Shown: positions 15,325 to 23,990 of the stretch, piece after piece | Position numbering within the stretch: position 1 is the stretch's first letter | How the letters are laid out: each line of letters begins with the position of its first letter | Origin: Pedobacter jeongneungensis | GTDB lineage: Bacteria > Bacteroidota > Bacteroidia > Sphingobacteriales > Sphingobacteriaceae | Assembly: GCF_000633455.1 (NCBI RefSeq) | Contig: NZ_AYMG01000017.1 | Coordinates: forward strand, 225,010-289,009 | Length of the DNA: 64,000 nucleotides | Reading direction: 5' to 3' | Program-made: the position numbers and the translations under genes | Notes under the pieces: generated by a model | The model's database searches: none | What the model saw: only the letters and a program-made list of their open reading frames with translations | What the model was told of the DNA's origin: nothing

Positions 15325-15823
15325 AATTACTTTCCGAATAATACTGTTAATTGTTTTTTTATCGGTGATGAAAGTTAGTGTCTGGGTTGATAAAAATATT
15401 GATTGCTACGCACTTTCAGTAACTCAGTCTTTTATTTTTAGGGTTACAAGATTAAATTGGCAGTATGGTTTCTTTACAAGTAAATCTAACAATTATCAAT
15501 TTATTAAAAGCGATATCAGTCTGGTAGATCCTGACAATACTTCGAGAAATATAACTATTGCGAAGGATGAGGGATTGGATAGGCTAGTTTTGCCCATCAA
15601 TGCAGTTAGGGTTAACTCTTCAATTCAACAAATGGTAAGAGATACACTCTATTTAGAAGCAGGATCCAGATCTATAGCCTTATATTTATTTAAAAGACAT
15701 CCATCCTATAGAAATATTGATTTTTCTATACAAACATATAATAGAAAAATTAAAATCGATCAGACCAGGTTTGCACTTACAACTAAGCTTGATACATTAT
15801 TTAACCGCAGAATTAGTTATTAA
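15308..15823 (+). CDS. one-TM partner of the HTTM protein, SdpA-like by position and shape
   Basis: A 171-residue protein with one N-terminal transmembrane helix (about 8-28) and an extracytoplasmic domain. The segment LNWQYGFFTSKS (49-60) recalls the Trp-x-Phe-Phe-Thr signature after the membrane anchor of SdpA-family proteins, and genes of this shape often follow HTTM genes. The start overlaps the HTTM gene by 17 bp, so translation is probably coupled. No catalytic motif is visible. The family link rests on one short motif, topology and gene order, so it is tentative. The following 219 bp to dnaX hold no recognised gene. Confidence 0.55.
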   Translation: MIKAYKITFRIILLIVFLSVMKVSVWVDKNIDCYALSVTQSFIFRVTRLNWQYGFFTSKSNNYQFIKSDISLVDPDNTSRNITIAKDEGLDRLVLPINAVRVNSSIQQMVRDTLYLEAGSRSIALYLFKRHPSYRNIDFSIQTYNRKIKIDQTRFALTTKLDTLFNRRISY

Positions 15824-16042
15824 TTTTTCAATAGCATAGCCTATAAAGATTGCTCATTACAATTATTTGTGATTTTATGGACATCAGAAATTATAGATAA
15901 GCAATTAATCTTAACGTAGCGCAAACGAAATCTTATGGAAAAGCCAATTAGCTTATTTCGAGGAGTTTGCAATTGGTGCAATGGAGGAGTGCAGACTATA
16001 GTAAAATATACAAAGAGAAAAAACAGATTTGCTTCGCTATGG

Positions 16043-17869
16043 TTAAGGATTAATATCTAAATTAAACCTTCTGCGCAGTTCATCAAGTTTAGGGTTTTTG
16101 TTTACCAGGTAATCGTATTTTTCGCGGTTACCATAAAGCCTGTTTTCTATTTTACGCTCTACCAGTTTATAGGTAACCTCTACCGCAAAATTGCGGAGTT
16201 CGTTTCGCAAGAAATTTAAAAGCTCCACAGATTCCTGTTGTATCAGGTGTTCCTGCGTTTTACTCTCTACCGAAATCTCAATCAGTTGAGGATTTAAAAG
16301 CGTTGGCGCAAAATTGTTTAAAATGGTAAAAAGGTTGATTTTATCCGCAGCTTTAAGCTTTTGAGTATATATGCTCCAGATTTCCAATAGGCGATCGTAA
16401 CTAAAAACTTCGCGGGCTTCGCCGGTTGCTTTTTTGGGACCTTTATCTTCTTCCTCCTGCGCAATGCGATCAAAATCATTTAGTGAAGGAATGAGCTTAC
16501 TCGCTGCACCAGCCTTCGAAATATTAATATTGATGGAAGTTGTAGAGGGCGGAGGACTGCTAACCCTGGGCGTTTCCTTTGCTTTTTCTTCTACAGGGAT
16601 ACTGGGTAAAACAGGTGCACTAATGGTAGGTGCCGGGGCAGAAACAGTGTTTTCGCTTTCGGCTTTTGGCTTCGGGCTTTCAACCTGTTCAGCTACGACA
16701 TTAGTTTTTTTTTTATCCTGATCTCCGTCAGTTGCTGTGTTAGTAGTGTTTAAAGGTTGTTGTGCTAAATTGACGACCGACCGGATGTGGCACATTTTAA
16801 TCAGTGCCAACTCTACCTGTAAACGCTGGTTTTTAGAGTTTTTGTAATTTAAATCGCAGGTATTGGCTAAATTCAGCGCTGTTAACAGGAACGATAATTC
16901 TGTTTGCCTGCACTGATCAAGATATTTTTGCTTGATGTTCTCGCTTACCTCTAATAATTTAATGGTAGCGGCATCTTTACCTACCAGTAGGTTACGGAAG
17001 TGACTGGCCAAACCATTGATAAAGTTGTTGCCATCAAAACCATTGTTCAAAATTTCATCAAACAAGAGCAGGGTCTGACTCACTTCTGCAGCAGTTAGGT
17101 AAGATGTAAGTTTAAAAAAGTAATCGTAATCTAAAATGTTCAGGTTATCGATTACTGCTTTATAAGTGATGTTCTTATTGGCGTAACTTGCAATCTGATC
17201 GAACATCGAAAGCGCATCACGCAATCCACCATCAGCTTTTTGGGCAATAATGTGTAAACCATCACTTTCGAAAGCAATATTTTCGCGTTGTGCAATTGTT
17301 GACAGGTGGCTGGCAATATCTTCTACCTGGATACGGTTGAAATCAAAAATCTGGCAACGCGATAAAATGGTTGGCAGGATTTTATGTTTCTCGGTAGTAG
17401 CCAGAATAAAAATGGCATATGATGGTGGCTCTTCCAACGTTTTCAGAAAGGCATTAAACGCACTTTGTGACAACATGTGAACCTCATCAATAATATAAAT
17501 CTTATATTTTCCGGCTTGTGGCGGTATACGCACCTGCTCAATTAAACTACGGATATCGTCAACTGAGTTGTTCGATGCCGCATCCAATTCGTGCACATTA
17601 AAAGAATGTCCGTTCTGGAATGAAAGGCAATTATCGCATTGGCCGCAAGCTTCCATTTCTGCTGTAGGGTTGGTACAGTTAATGGTTTTGGCAAGGATAC
17701 GTGCGCAGGTGGTTTTACCTACCCCACGCGGCCCGCAAAATAAAAATGCCTGGGCAAGCTGGTTATTTTTGATGGCATTTTTTAACGTACCTGTAATATG
17801 CTGCTGGCCAACTACGGTTTCGAAGGTGGCTGGGCGATATTTACGGGCAGAAACGATAAAATTTTCCAT
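16043..17869 (-). CDS. dnaX: DNA polymerase III subunits gamma/tau
   Basis: A 608-residue AAA+ clamp-loader subunit, starting at the ATG at 17869 (MENFIVSARKYRPATF) rather than the GTG two codons earlier. Walker A is GPRGVGKTT, the zinc-module cysteines are in CTNPTAEMEACGQCDNC, Walker B is IYIIDEVHM, and sensor 1 is FILATTEKHKI. Residues to about 365 form the conserved clamp-loader core; after a Pro/Ala/Ser-rich linker, the C-terminal 150 residues are the tau-type extension. A run of ten A in the mRNA at codons 386-389 (plus strand 16705-16714) sits exactly at the core/linker border, and both shifted frames hit a stop within a few codons, so a short gamma form is likely. Confidence 0.95.
   Translation of the reverse strand: MENFIVSARKYRPATFETVVGQQHITGTLKNAIKNNQLAQAFLFCGPRGVGKTTCARILAKTINCTNPTAEMEACGQCDNCLSFQNGHSFNVHELDAASNNSVDDIRSLIEQVRIPPQAGKYKIYIIDEVHMLSQSAFNAFLKTLEEPPSYAIFILATTEKHKILPTILSRCQIFDFNRIQVEDIASHLSTIAQRENIAFESDGLHIIAQKADGGLRDALSMFDQIASYANKNITYKAVIDNLNILDYDYFFKLTSYLTAAEVSQTLLLFDEILNNGFDGNNFINGLASHFRNLLVGKDAATIKLLEVSENIKQKYLDQCRQTELSFLLTALNLANTCDLNYKNSKNQRLQVELALIKMCHIRSVVNLAQQPLNTTNTATDGDQDKKKTNVVAEQVESPKPKAESENTVSAPAPTISAPVLPSIPVEEKAKETPRVSSPPPSTTSININISKAGAASKLIPSLNDFDRIAQEEEDKGPKKATGEAREVFSYDRLLEIWSIYTQKLKAADKINLFTILNNFAPTLLNPQLIEISVESKTQEHLIQQESVELLNFLRNELRNFAVEVTYKLVERKIENRLYGNREKYDYLVNKNPKLDELRRRFNLDINP
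16705..16714 (-). promoter_or_regulatory. A10 slippery run in dnaX, candidate programmed slippage site
   Basis: The coding strand reads GAT, ten A, then CTAATG. Zero frame gives D-K-K-K-T-N. One extra A (or a -1 ribosomal shift) gives AAC then TAA; one fewer A (or a +1 shift) gives CTA ATG TCG then TAG. The truncated products would be about 389-391 residues. Confidence 0.65.
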
Positions 17870-18005
17870 CGGCACGAAAATAGGAAAAATTTAGGTGTTG
17901 TAAGATTGAAAAGTTGGAATGTGGAAAAGTTGAAATTCTTGAACAATTTGTAAAAGAGTGCGTAACATTTAATAATAAAATTAATCTAATCATAAAACTT
18001 TATAA

Positions 18006-18752
18006 ATGAGGACATTAATTTTTATTAGCGCGATATTGTTGTCTTTTGCAGGCACTTCGATGGCACAGGTTGATACTATAAATGCACAAAACCATAAATT
18101 GGTAATGAGCAATCTGAAAGAGGGAAAAAACAGCTACCTGGTTTATATGACAGATTCTCTTGAAACGAAACGGACTGTCGGCGATATATGGGAAAGAACA
18201 ACTGCTTTTAAAAAAAGAGATAAAAGTGACGTTGTAGAATTTGGCTGGAAATGGCTTCACAACGATTCTCTAATTGCCACAATAACTAATATTTGTGATA
18301 GAAAAACGCTGGAGCCAATTTATCATTATGCAAATTATAAACGCAGAGGTATTTTTGCCTACGATTATAAAAATGGCTTGATGCAGCCATCTGATAGCGT
18401 GAAAAATAATGATGCAATAAAAAAAGGTCCGGTTAAATTGGATATTCCGATCATTTCGTGGGAGCAGGATTTAGAAACTTATGCCTTATTACCAGTTAAA
18501 AAGGTTGGCCAGCAATTTGATATTTCCTTTTTCGATCCCAACGAAAAATCAGCAACTTACCACCGCTATGAAGTGGTTGGCAAAGATAATTTGAAATTGA
18601 ATGCAGATATTTCGGCTAATTGTTGGCTGCTTAAAATTAATTACACCAAAGATAGTTATGCGATTTTCTGGCTAACCGAGAAATCAAAAGAGGTGATTAA
18701 AATGAAAGAATATTATAAGGGTAACTATCGTATAAAAGTGAAGCAATATTAA
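18006..18752 (+). CDS. secreted protein of unknown function, DUF3108-like
   Basis: A 248-residue protein with a signal peptide (1-20, GTSMAQ). The mature part is all-beta in character (VVEFGWKWLHNDSLIATI, PIYHYANYKRRGIFAYDYKNG, DNLKLNADISANCWLLKINY), resembling the DUF3108-type domains that look like lipocalin or LolA-shaped carriers. The ending FWLTEKSKEVIKMKEYYKGN fits that group. Periplasmic or secreted location expected. It is convergent with the metallopeptidase gene 4 bp away. The family call is by eye only. Confidence 0.6.
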   Translation: MRTLIFISAILLSFAGTSMAQVDTINAQNHKLVMSNLKEGKNSYLVYMTDSLETKRTVGDIWERTTAFKKRDKSDVVEFGWKWLHNDSLIATITNICDRKTLEPIYHYANYKRRGIFAYDYKNGLMQPSDSVKNNDAIKKGPVKLDIPIISWEQDLETYALLPVKKVGQQFDISFFDPNEKSATYHRYEVVGKDNLKLNADISANCWLLKINYTKDSYAIFWLTEKSKEVIKMKEYYKGNYRIKVKQY

Positions 18753-18756
18753 TAAT

Positions 18757-19521
18757 CTAAGGGTGAAGGCGGTAAAACTGTTTATAGTTGCTTTCAAATG
18801 CATCAAAACTACCATAAGTAAGCTCAATAGCCTCTTCAGTATCATGTCCTTGTGCAGTTAATTTTATAATATTTTTTAGCGCTTTGGTACTTTTGTTTTT
18901 GATGAAATAGTAGATTATACTGTATGCCGTATTATAGTTGTCATCTATGCCGTGTCCATAAAAGGTGCCATCGTATATTTTGAAAAACTTTTTTAATCTT
19001 TCTGTATCACTGTCGGCTATGCCTGCTTTTATGCTTTTAATGCGATAGGTTTGAGGGTATGAATATAAATTTCCTTCGCTGTCAAAATCCAGTGTTTCGA
19101 AAAACTCCGCTAATCCTTCATTTAGCCACTTAGGCGATTTTTTATAATTAAACTGAAAAATGCTATGACTGGCCTCGTGCAAGGCCACGGGAATAAAATC
19201 GCCGCTCTTCATGATAAAAGCCTGGTTTATTGCCGGGATGTAGAATCCGGTTGATGATGGCGCGTTGTACTTGTTTTTTTCTATGCGGTAATCTTTAGAT
19301 TTTCCGTAAATGTTGATTTTAACGGGTACAGTGATGTTCTCACTGGTTTCGAAAATCTCATTACAAAACATTCTCTCGTAAGCAATCAGTTTTTCTATTT
19401 TCTTTTGCTCGCTATCACTTATTTTGCAATTAACCAGGTTGATTTCGACATATTGGGCGTAAGTAGAGAGGCTGATCAGATTGGTAAATATTAAAAATAT
19501 TAATAGGAAAGGCTTGTTCAT
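18757..19521 (-). CDS. secreted gluzincin-type zinc metallopeptidase
   Basis: A 254-residue protein with signal peptide (1-22). The motif LHEASH at about residue 140 is a HExxH zinc site, and WLNEGLAEFFE about 20 residues on supplies the third zinc ligand, the arrangement seen in DUF1570-like and related gluzincin peptidases. The protein is short for this group. Probably periplasmic or outer-surface. It lies 25 bp after the stop-to-start gap from the AraC-type regulator upstream on the same strand, so the two may share a transcript. Substrate unknown. Confidence 0.7.
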   Translation of the reverse strand: MNKPFLLIFLIFTNLISLSTYAQYVEINLVNCKISDSEQKKIEKLIAYERMFCNEIFETSENITVPVKINIYGKSKDYRIEKNKYNAPSSTGFYIPAINQAFIMKSGDFIPVALHEASHSIFQFNYKKSPKWLNEGLAEFFETLDFDSEGNLYSYPQTYRIKSIKAGIADSDTERLKKFFKIYDGTFYGHGIDDNYNTAYSIIYYFIKNKSTKALKNIIKLTAQGHDTEEAIELTYGSFDAFESNYKQFYRLHP

Positions 19522-19545
19522 ATTTTAAAAACTTGTTCTAATATA

Positions 19546-20409
19546 TTATTTAATTACGGATTTCAATTCATGTCTATACTCCGAAGCACTTTTACCCGTA
19601 AATTCCTTAAATAATTTATTAAAGTGGCTAAAATTGTTAAAACCGCTTTCGTAAGAAATGTTGGCGATACTGATCGGTTTTTCGGCCAAAAGTTTTGAAG
19701 CATGTACCACACGGTATTCATTTACAAAATGCGTAAAGGTTTTTTTGGTAATCTTTTTAAAATAACGGCAAAATGAAGGAACGGTCATACTCGACATTTC
19801 TGCCACATGCTGTAGACTGATTTGATCCTGAAAATGATCTTTCACATAATTGAAAATCATATTGATGCGGTCGTTATCCTGCACCTGCATTTCCATCGAA
19901 AAGCCATCAGCGTTTAAAATTTTATAATCGTTAGCCAGTTCGAGTTCCTTTAAAACACTCAATAAAGTTAAAAGCCTCTCAAAAGGTGCCTGGTCATCCA
20001 TCATTTCTATCCTGTCGCCAACCAAATTCATGGTTTCGCTGCCAAAAGCGATCCCGTCCTTCGCTTTATCGAATAATTCGTGGATGCCTTTAATTTCCTG
20101 CAGACCTAAAAAAGTACTGCCCAAAAAATCCGGCTTCATCTGGATCACCGTTTCATTTTTGTTCCCGGTGTTGGTATCGGTAAAACCGCAATGGGGCAGG
20201 TTGCTGCCAATCAGGATGAGATCGCCATCGGTATAATAAGAAACGTGACTGCCGATCTGCCTTTTGCCGGCACCACCGTTTACAAATACCATTTCGATTT
20301 CCGGATGGTAATGCCAGAGATGTGCCATGTTATTGGCATTTTCTACATATTTTGAATAATAGAATGAACTACCGAAAGAGGGTTCGACAACCTCGAAACT
20401 TGGTTTCAT
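19546..20409 (-). CDS. AraC-family transcriptional regulator
   Basis: A 287-residue regulator. The N-terminal part (about 1-150) is a cupin sensor domain (HYHPEIEMVFVNGGAG, GDLILIGSNLPH), and the C-terminal 100 residues hold the two helix-turn-helices of AraC/XylS proteins (ISLQHVAEMSSMTVPSFCRY and PISIANISYESGFNNFSHFN). Cupin AraC proteins usually bind a sugar or small ligand and activate a nearby catabolic gene. The adjacent co-directional gene is the metallopeptidase; the divergent gene encodes a small secreted protein. Target unknown. Confidence 0.9.
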   Translation of the reverse strand: MKPSFEVVEPSFGSSFYYSKYVENANNMAHLWHYHPEIEMVFVNGGAGKRQIGSHVSYYTDGDLILIGSNLPHCGFTDTNTGNKNETVIQMKPDFLGSTFLGLQEIKGIHELFDKAKDGIAFGSETMNLVGDRIEMMDDQAPFERLLTLLSVLKELELANDYKILNADGFSMEMQVQDNDRINMIFNYVKDHFQDQISLQHVAEMSSMTVPSFCRYFKKITKKTFTHFVNEYRVVHASKLLAEKPISIANISYESGFNNFSHFNKLFKEFTGKSASEYRHELKSVIK

Positions 20410-20591
20410 TATTTCCTGAATTATGCTTCTAATTTATATAAAAAATATGCTTTATTATAACTTTTGATAAAATCGGTATTAAACTGGGGTAATATAGCAT
20501 AGAAAGTGGAAAATATGCAACTAACTATGTGCAAATTACCTTCTTACCTTAGTACCATCATATAATGATTAACTCTTTAAAAATATTGGTT

Positions 20592-21185
20592 ATGAAAAAG
20601 TTCTTAAAAATCGGTTTAATAGCAGCTTTATTTTTTACTACTACGGGTGTTCACGCTAACGATGATGATTTTACACTAAAGGTAAAAGGCGAAAAAGAAA
20701 AATATATCCGTTTTACTGCTGATAAGGCAGAAAATGTGAATTTATCACTTCTGGGTTCAGATGATGAGGTGCTGTTTGAAGAAAACATTCACGCTGCAGC
20801 GTTCTCAAGCAAAGTTTATGATTTAAATGCACTTCCTGACGGAAAATATATACTTAAAGTAGAGTCTGATTTAAAACTGGCTAAATATACAGTGACCATT
20901 AAAGATGGTGAGGCTGTTGTTTCTGAGCCGAAAATCTCTAATATCTTTAAACCTGTTTATACTCAAAAAGATCAGGTAGTTACGCTTAATCTTGAAAATT
21001 TAGATAAAAGCCCAATCGAAGTTAAAGTATACAACGAATACAATGATGAGGTTTACAACGAGGTTTTCAAAGATAAAGAGCAGCTGACCAAAAAATTCAA
21101 TATCAGCAAAACGGATTCAAGAGAGTTAACCTTCGTAGTTAAATTTAAAGATGAATCTTTCGTTAAAACGATACAAACTTACTAA
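20592..21185 (+). CDS. secreted beta-rich protein of unknown function
   Basis: I choose the ATG at 20592 (MKKFLKIGLIAALFF), which begins the signal peptide directly; an upstream ATG at 20565 would add nine residues. The 197-residue product has a signal peptide ending VHA and a mature part of two beta-sandwich-like halves: KYIRFTADKAENVNLSLLGS to YTVTIKDGEA, then QVVTLNLENLDKSPIEVKVY to a C-terminal FKDESFVKTIQTY. This resembles small Bacteroidota periplasmic proteins with secretion-tail-like beta domains. No enzymatic motif. A terminator follows. Confidence 0.65.
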   Translation: MKKFLKIGLIAALFFTTTGVHANDDDFTLKVKGEKEKYIRFTADKAENVNLSLLGSDDEVLFEENIHAAAFSSKVYDLNALPDGKYILKVESDLKLAKYTVTIKDGEAVVSEPKISNIFKPVYTQKDQVVTLNLENLDKSPIEVKVYNEYNDEVYNEVFKDKEQLTKKFNISKTDSRELTFVVKFKDESFVKTIQTY

Positions 21186-21206
21186 CAATAACAGCTAATT
21201 GATATA

Positions 21207-21241
21207 GGGGGATTGTCTTGATAGATAATTCCCCTTTTTTT
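21207..21241 (+). terminator. Rho-independent terminator after the secreted beta-rich protein gene
   Basis: GGGGATT / AATTCCCC stem with a loop of about 12 nt, then seven T, 21 bp after the stop. The 220 bp beyond it, up to rpsF, are word-like CCATC/TTCCAT low-complexity DNA plus the rpsF promoter. Confidence 0.8.
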
Positions 21242-21374
21242 ATGTAAGATGGATGATATAAGATGGATAATGTGATATTCATGGTTTTCAATTTCCATCA
21301 TCCGTTTTCCATCTTCCATTTTCAAACACCCATCATTTACCTTTTCCATCTACATTATAAAATGTAACTAATCC

Positions 21375-21405
21375 TTTGATTTTAAGAAAAATATTGTTAC
21401 TTTTG
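21375..21405 (+). promoter_or_regulatory. Bacteroidota-type promoter for the rpsF operon
   Basis: TTTG at 21375-21378 and TACTTTTG at 21398-21405 match the -33 TTTG and -7 TAnnTTTG boxes with a 19-nt spacer. The start of rpsF is 54 bp on. Confidence 0.8.
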
Positions 21406-21458
21406 CATCCCCGTAATATACCTCGGGATTAAAAAATTAAAAAACTTAATTAATAACA

Positions 21459-21815
21459 ATGAATCAGTACGAAACTGTTATCGTTCTAACCCCGTTGTTA
21501 TCAGAAGAGGCTGCAAAAGAGGCATTAGCCAAATTTAAAGCAGTTCTTACTGACAACAGTGCCGAAATTATCCAGGAAGATAATTGGGGTTTGAGAAAAT
21601 TAGCGTATCCAATTGATAAAAAATCAAACGGATTCTTCAACTTAACTGAATACAAAGCTTCAGGAGATTTGATCGCAAAATTAGAGCTTGAATTAAAACG
21701 CGATGAGCGTGTGTTACGTTTCTTAACTATCCGTTTAGATAAACACGCAATTGCTTACAATGAGAAAAAGCGTAGTGGTGCTTTTAACAAAAAAACTAAG
21801 GAGGTTGCAGCGTAA
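21459..21815 (+). CDS. rpsF: 30S ribosomal protein S6
   Basis: A 118-residue S6: the N-terminal NQYETVIVLTPLLSEEAAKE, the central DNWGLRKLAYPIDKKSNGFF and the ERVLRFLTIRLDKHAIAY strand are diagnostic. It binds the central domain of 16S rRNA next to S18 and sits in the platform of the small subunit. First gene of the rpsF-rpsR-rplI operon; its stop and the rpsR start overlap by one base (TAATG), implying coupled translation of the S6-S18 heterodimer. Confidence 0.97.
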   Translation: MNQYETVIVLTPLLSEEAAKEALAKFKAVLTDNSAEIIQEDNWGLRKLAYPIDKKSNGFFNLTEYKASGDLIAKLELELKRDERVLRFLTIRLDKHAIAYNEKKRSGAFNKKTKEVAA

Positions 21816-22078
21816 TGGCAAGAGAACAAATTCAATACGTAACTGCCCCTAAAGTAGAGGATAACCGTAAAAAATATTGCCGTTTCAAGAAAAACGGAAT
21901 TAAATACATCGATTACAAGGATGCAAATTTCTTGTTGAAATTTATTAACGATCAAGGTAAATTATTACCACGCCGTTTAACTGGTACTTCGTTAAAATTC
22001 CAACGTAAAGTGGCTCAGGCAGTTAAACGTGCCCGTCATATCGGTTTGTTACCTTTCGTTGCTGATCAATTAAAATAG
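21815..22078 (+). CDS. rpsR: 30S ribosomal protein S18
   Basis: An 87-residue S18 with the family core KYCRFKKNGIKYIDYKD and LLPRRLTGTSLKFQRKVAQA, followed by VKRARHIGLLPF. It forms a pair with S6 on 16S rRNA. The start overlaps the rpsF stop by one base; rplI begins 12 bp after its stop with an AGGAGG-like site between. Confidence 0.97.
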   Translation: MAREQIQYVTAPKVEDNRKKYCRFKKNGIKYIDYKDANFLLKFINDQGKLLPRRLTGTSLKFQRKVAQAVKRARHIGLLPFVADQLK

Positions 22079-22090
22079 GAGGCTAGAGAT

Positions 22091-22534
22091 ATGGAAATTA
22101 TTTTAAAACAAGATATTAAAGGCCTTGGTGAGAAAGATGATGTAGTTACAGTAAAGCCAGGTTATGGCCGTAACTATTTAATCCCTCAAGGATTTGGAGC
22201 ATTAGCTACTTCTTCTGCTAAAAAAGTTTTAGCTGAAAACTTAAAGCAAGCTGCTTTTAAACAAGATAAAATCAAAAAAGATGCTGAAGGTGTTGCTGAG
22301 CGTTTAACTGATGTTAAACTTTCAATCGGTGCTAAAGCTGGCGAAAGCGGAAAAATCTTTGGAGCGGTTAACACCATCCAGATTGCTGAAGCATTAAAAG
22401 CTCAAGGCTTTGATGTAGACCGTCGTCGTATCACTTTCGAAACTGAACCTAAATTTGTTGGCGAATATGTTGCTAACTTAAACTTACACAAAGAAGTTAA
22501 AGTTCAGGTTCCTTTCGAAGTAATCGCTGAATAA
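22091..22534 (+). CDS. rplI: 50S ribosomal protein L9
   Basis: A 147-residue L9, of normal length, with N-terminal domain MEIILKQDIKGLGEKDDVV and VKPGYGRNYLIPQGFGALAT, a central helix, and the C-terminal domain (KIFGAVNTIQIAEALKAQGF, DRRRITF). It binds 23S rRNA near the L1 stalk. Last gene of the operon, preceded by GGAGG and closed by a strong terminator. Confidence 0.97.
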   Translation: MEIILKQDIKGLGEKDDVVTVKPGYGRNYLIPQGFGALATSSAKKVLAENLKQAAFKQDKIKKDAEGVAERLTDVKLSIGAKAGESGKIFGAVNTIQIAEALKAQGFDVDRRRITFETEPKFVGEYVANLNLHKEVKVQVPFEVIAE

Positions 22535-22554
22535 GCATTCTTTAAAGAATCAAT

Positions 22555-22586
22555 AAAAAGTCCCGATGCAAATCGGGACTTTTTTT
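22555..22586 (+). terminator. Rho-independent terminator of the ribosomal operon
   Basis: AAAAAGTCCCGAT / ATCGGGACTTTTT with a 4-nt GCAA loop, 21 bp after the rplI stop. Confidence 0.9.
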
Positions 22587-22623
22587 ATGTAAAATGGATA
22601 AGGTAAGATGGATGATGAGGGAT

Positions 22624-23979
22624 TTACAGAGATTGATTTGTTAACCATTCAGCATATTCTGCTATGCGCGTTCCCAGATAGTACGGAAGATTTAGCAACA
22701 GATATGGCTTGCCCGTCGGAGTAATTGTTTTTTCTAATCTAAATTCACCACCATATACCCTAATGGCAAAAGGATGCGCTGATGCATCTATAAATTGATG
22801 AAGTGATCTTAAGCTTCCTGTACTGCCTGATTTGATTTCTATTGGTATTACTATTTTTTTATAAGCATAAATTAAATCAACTTCTGCATCAGACTGTTTT
22901 TTTTCTCTTACCCAAAAATTGGGTTTGTGGGAAGATATGCGCTCAGTTGATATCAGCTCTTGTGTAAATAAATGTGGAATAACGGCTCCTTTGTAAGTTG
23001 AACTTAAATCTTCTAAGGCGAGCATTTCTCCTTGGATGCCCAATGAATAGTTGACTAATCCCGTATCTAAAAATTGTAGTCTGGGTGATTTTTTTAAATC
23101 AGGAATAATTGGCACTTCGGTATCGGTAGATGGATATATTAACCTGATAATTTTTGCATCATCTAATATCCTAAAAGCCTCTCCAATCTCTCTGGATTTA
23201 TAATTCGAATTTCCAAAGCCTTGAAAAATAACACGCTTATCGAGGAAAAGGTGGGCACTGCCCATAATATGATTGATTGTTCTTCTTGCTGTATCGCTTT
23301 GGGTGTATTTCTCGATGTCGTTTTTATAGGTTGCCCAAATGCTTTCGTAAACAATTGGCAAATTGGAAAGGCTGTGCTCTTCTATGTCGGTTTTAACTAC
23401 TTCGGGCATACCTCCGATAATTGCATACCGATGAAAAGCTTTTAGTAATAATTTGTGCGCAACATTTTTTACCGGAGTTTGAAGCAGATATTTTAATAAA
23501 TCATTTTTTTGATTAGCCTGAAGGTATTCTTGGAAATTTAAGGGATATAGATATAAAAATTCAACCCTGCCAACCGGAAAACTTACTACCTTTTGCAGTA
23601 CGAACTCTAAAAGCGAGCCGGCACTAATCACGTGTAATTCTGGAATTTCTTCATAAAAGTACCTTAGCATTTGGATTGCTTTTGCACTTTCCTGGATTTC
23701 GTCAATAAATAGTAGTGTTTCGTTTGTTTTATCTGATTGAAGATTATGGCCCAAGAACAGCGCTTCAACAATGCTTTGTACATCGTCAAAATCATCAAAA
23801 TACTGACGGTGTGCAGGTTTCTCCAGATTTAGAAAAATAGCAGTAGGATAGCTTTTTGCAAAATCTTTTATCAGCGTTGTTTTTCCAACCTGACGTGCCC
23901 CTCGAATGATTAGAGGTTTCCTGTTTTTGCTGTTTTTCCATTGAATTAAACTGTTTTCAATGGATCGTTTAAATGTCAT
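22624..23979 (-). CDS. AAA-family ATPase with DUF4143 C-terminal domain
   Basis: A 451-residue protein. Walker A is GARQVGKTTL (about 25-34), Walker B is TLLFIDEIQE, and the C-terminal half (from about 200) is the DUF4143 domain with GLVNYSLGIQGEML and a nuclease-like end (KPNFWVREKKQSDAEVDLIY, VIPIEIKSGSTGSLRSLHQF) whose E-V-D-x16-E-x-K layout resembles the PD-(D/E)xK fold. These ATPases are common in Bacteroidota, often as mobile or toxin-antitoxin-like genes; their role is unknown. Three 14-bp motifs spaced exactly 33 bp apart lie directly upstream of the start, suggesting a dedicated operator. Confidence 0.9.
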   Translation of the reverse strand: MTFKRSIENSLIQWKNSKNRKPLIIRGARQVGKTTLIKDFAKSYPTAIFLNLEKPAHRQYFDDFDDVQSIVEALFLGHNLQSDKTNETLLFIDEIQESAKAIQMLRYFYEEIPELHVISAGSLLEFVLQKVVSFPVGRVEFLYLYPLNFQEYLQANQKNDLLKYLLQTPVKNVAHKLLLKAFHRYAIIGGMPEVVKTDIEEHSLSNLPIVYESIWATYKNDIEKYTQSDTARRTINHIMGSAHLFLDKRVIFQGFGNSNYKSREIGEAFRILDDAKIIRLIYPSTDTEVPIIPDLKKSPRLQFLDTGLVNYSLGIQGEMLALEDLSSTYKGAVIPHLFTQELISTERISSHKPNFWVREKKQSDAEVDLIYAYKKIVIPIEIKSGSTGSLRSLHQFIDASAHPFAIRVYGGEFRLEKTITPTGKPYLLLNLPYYLGTRIAEYAEWLTNQSL

Positions 23980-23990
23980 TTTCAGTGAGA

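Noticed and set aside
15824..16042. Possible gene remnant after the SdpA-like gene
   Set aside because: Short protein-like words occur in one frame, but nothing extends far enough or matches a family I know.
17869..17875. GTG start two codons before the dnaX ATG
   Set aside because: The conserved DnaX N-terminus begins MENFIVSARKYRP and the ATG is the usual start.
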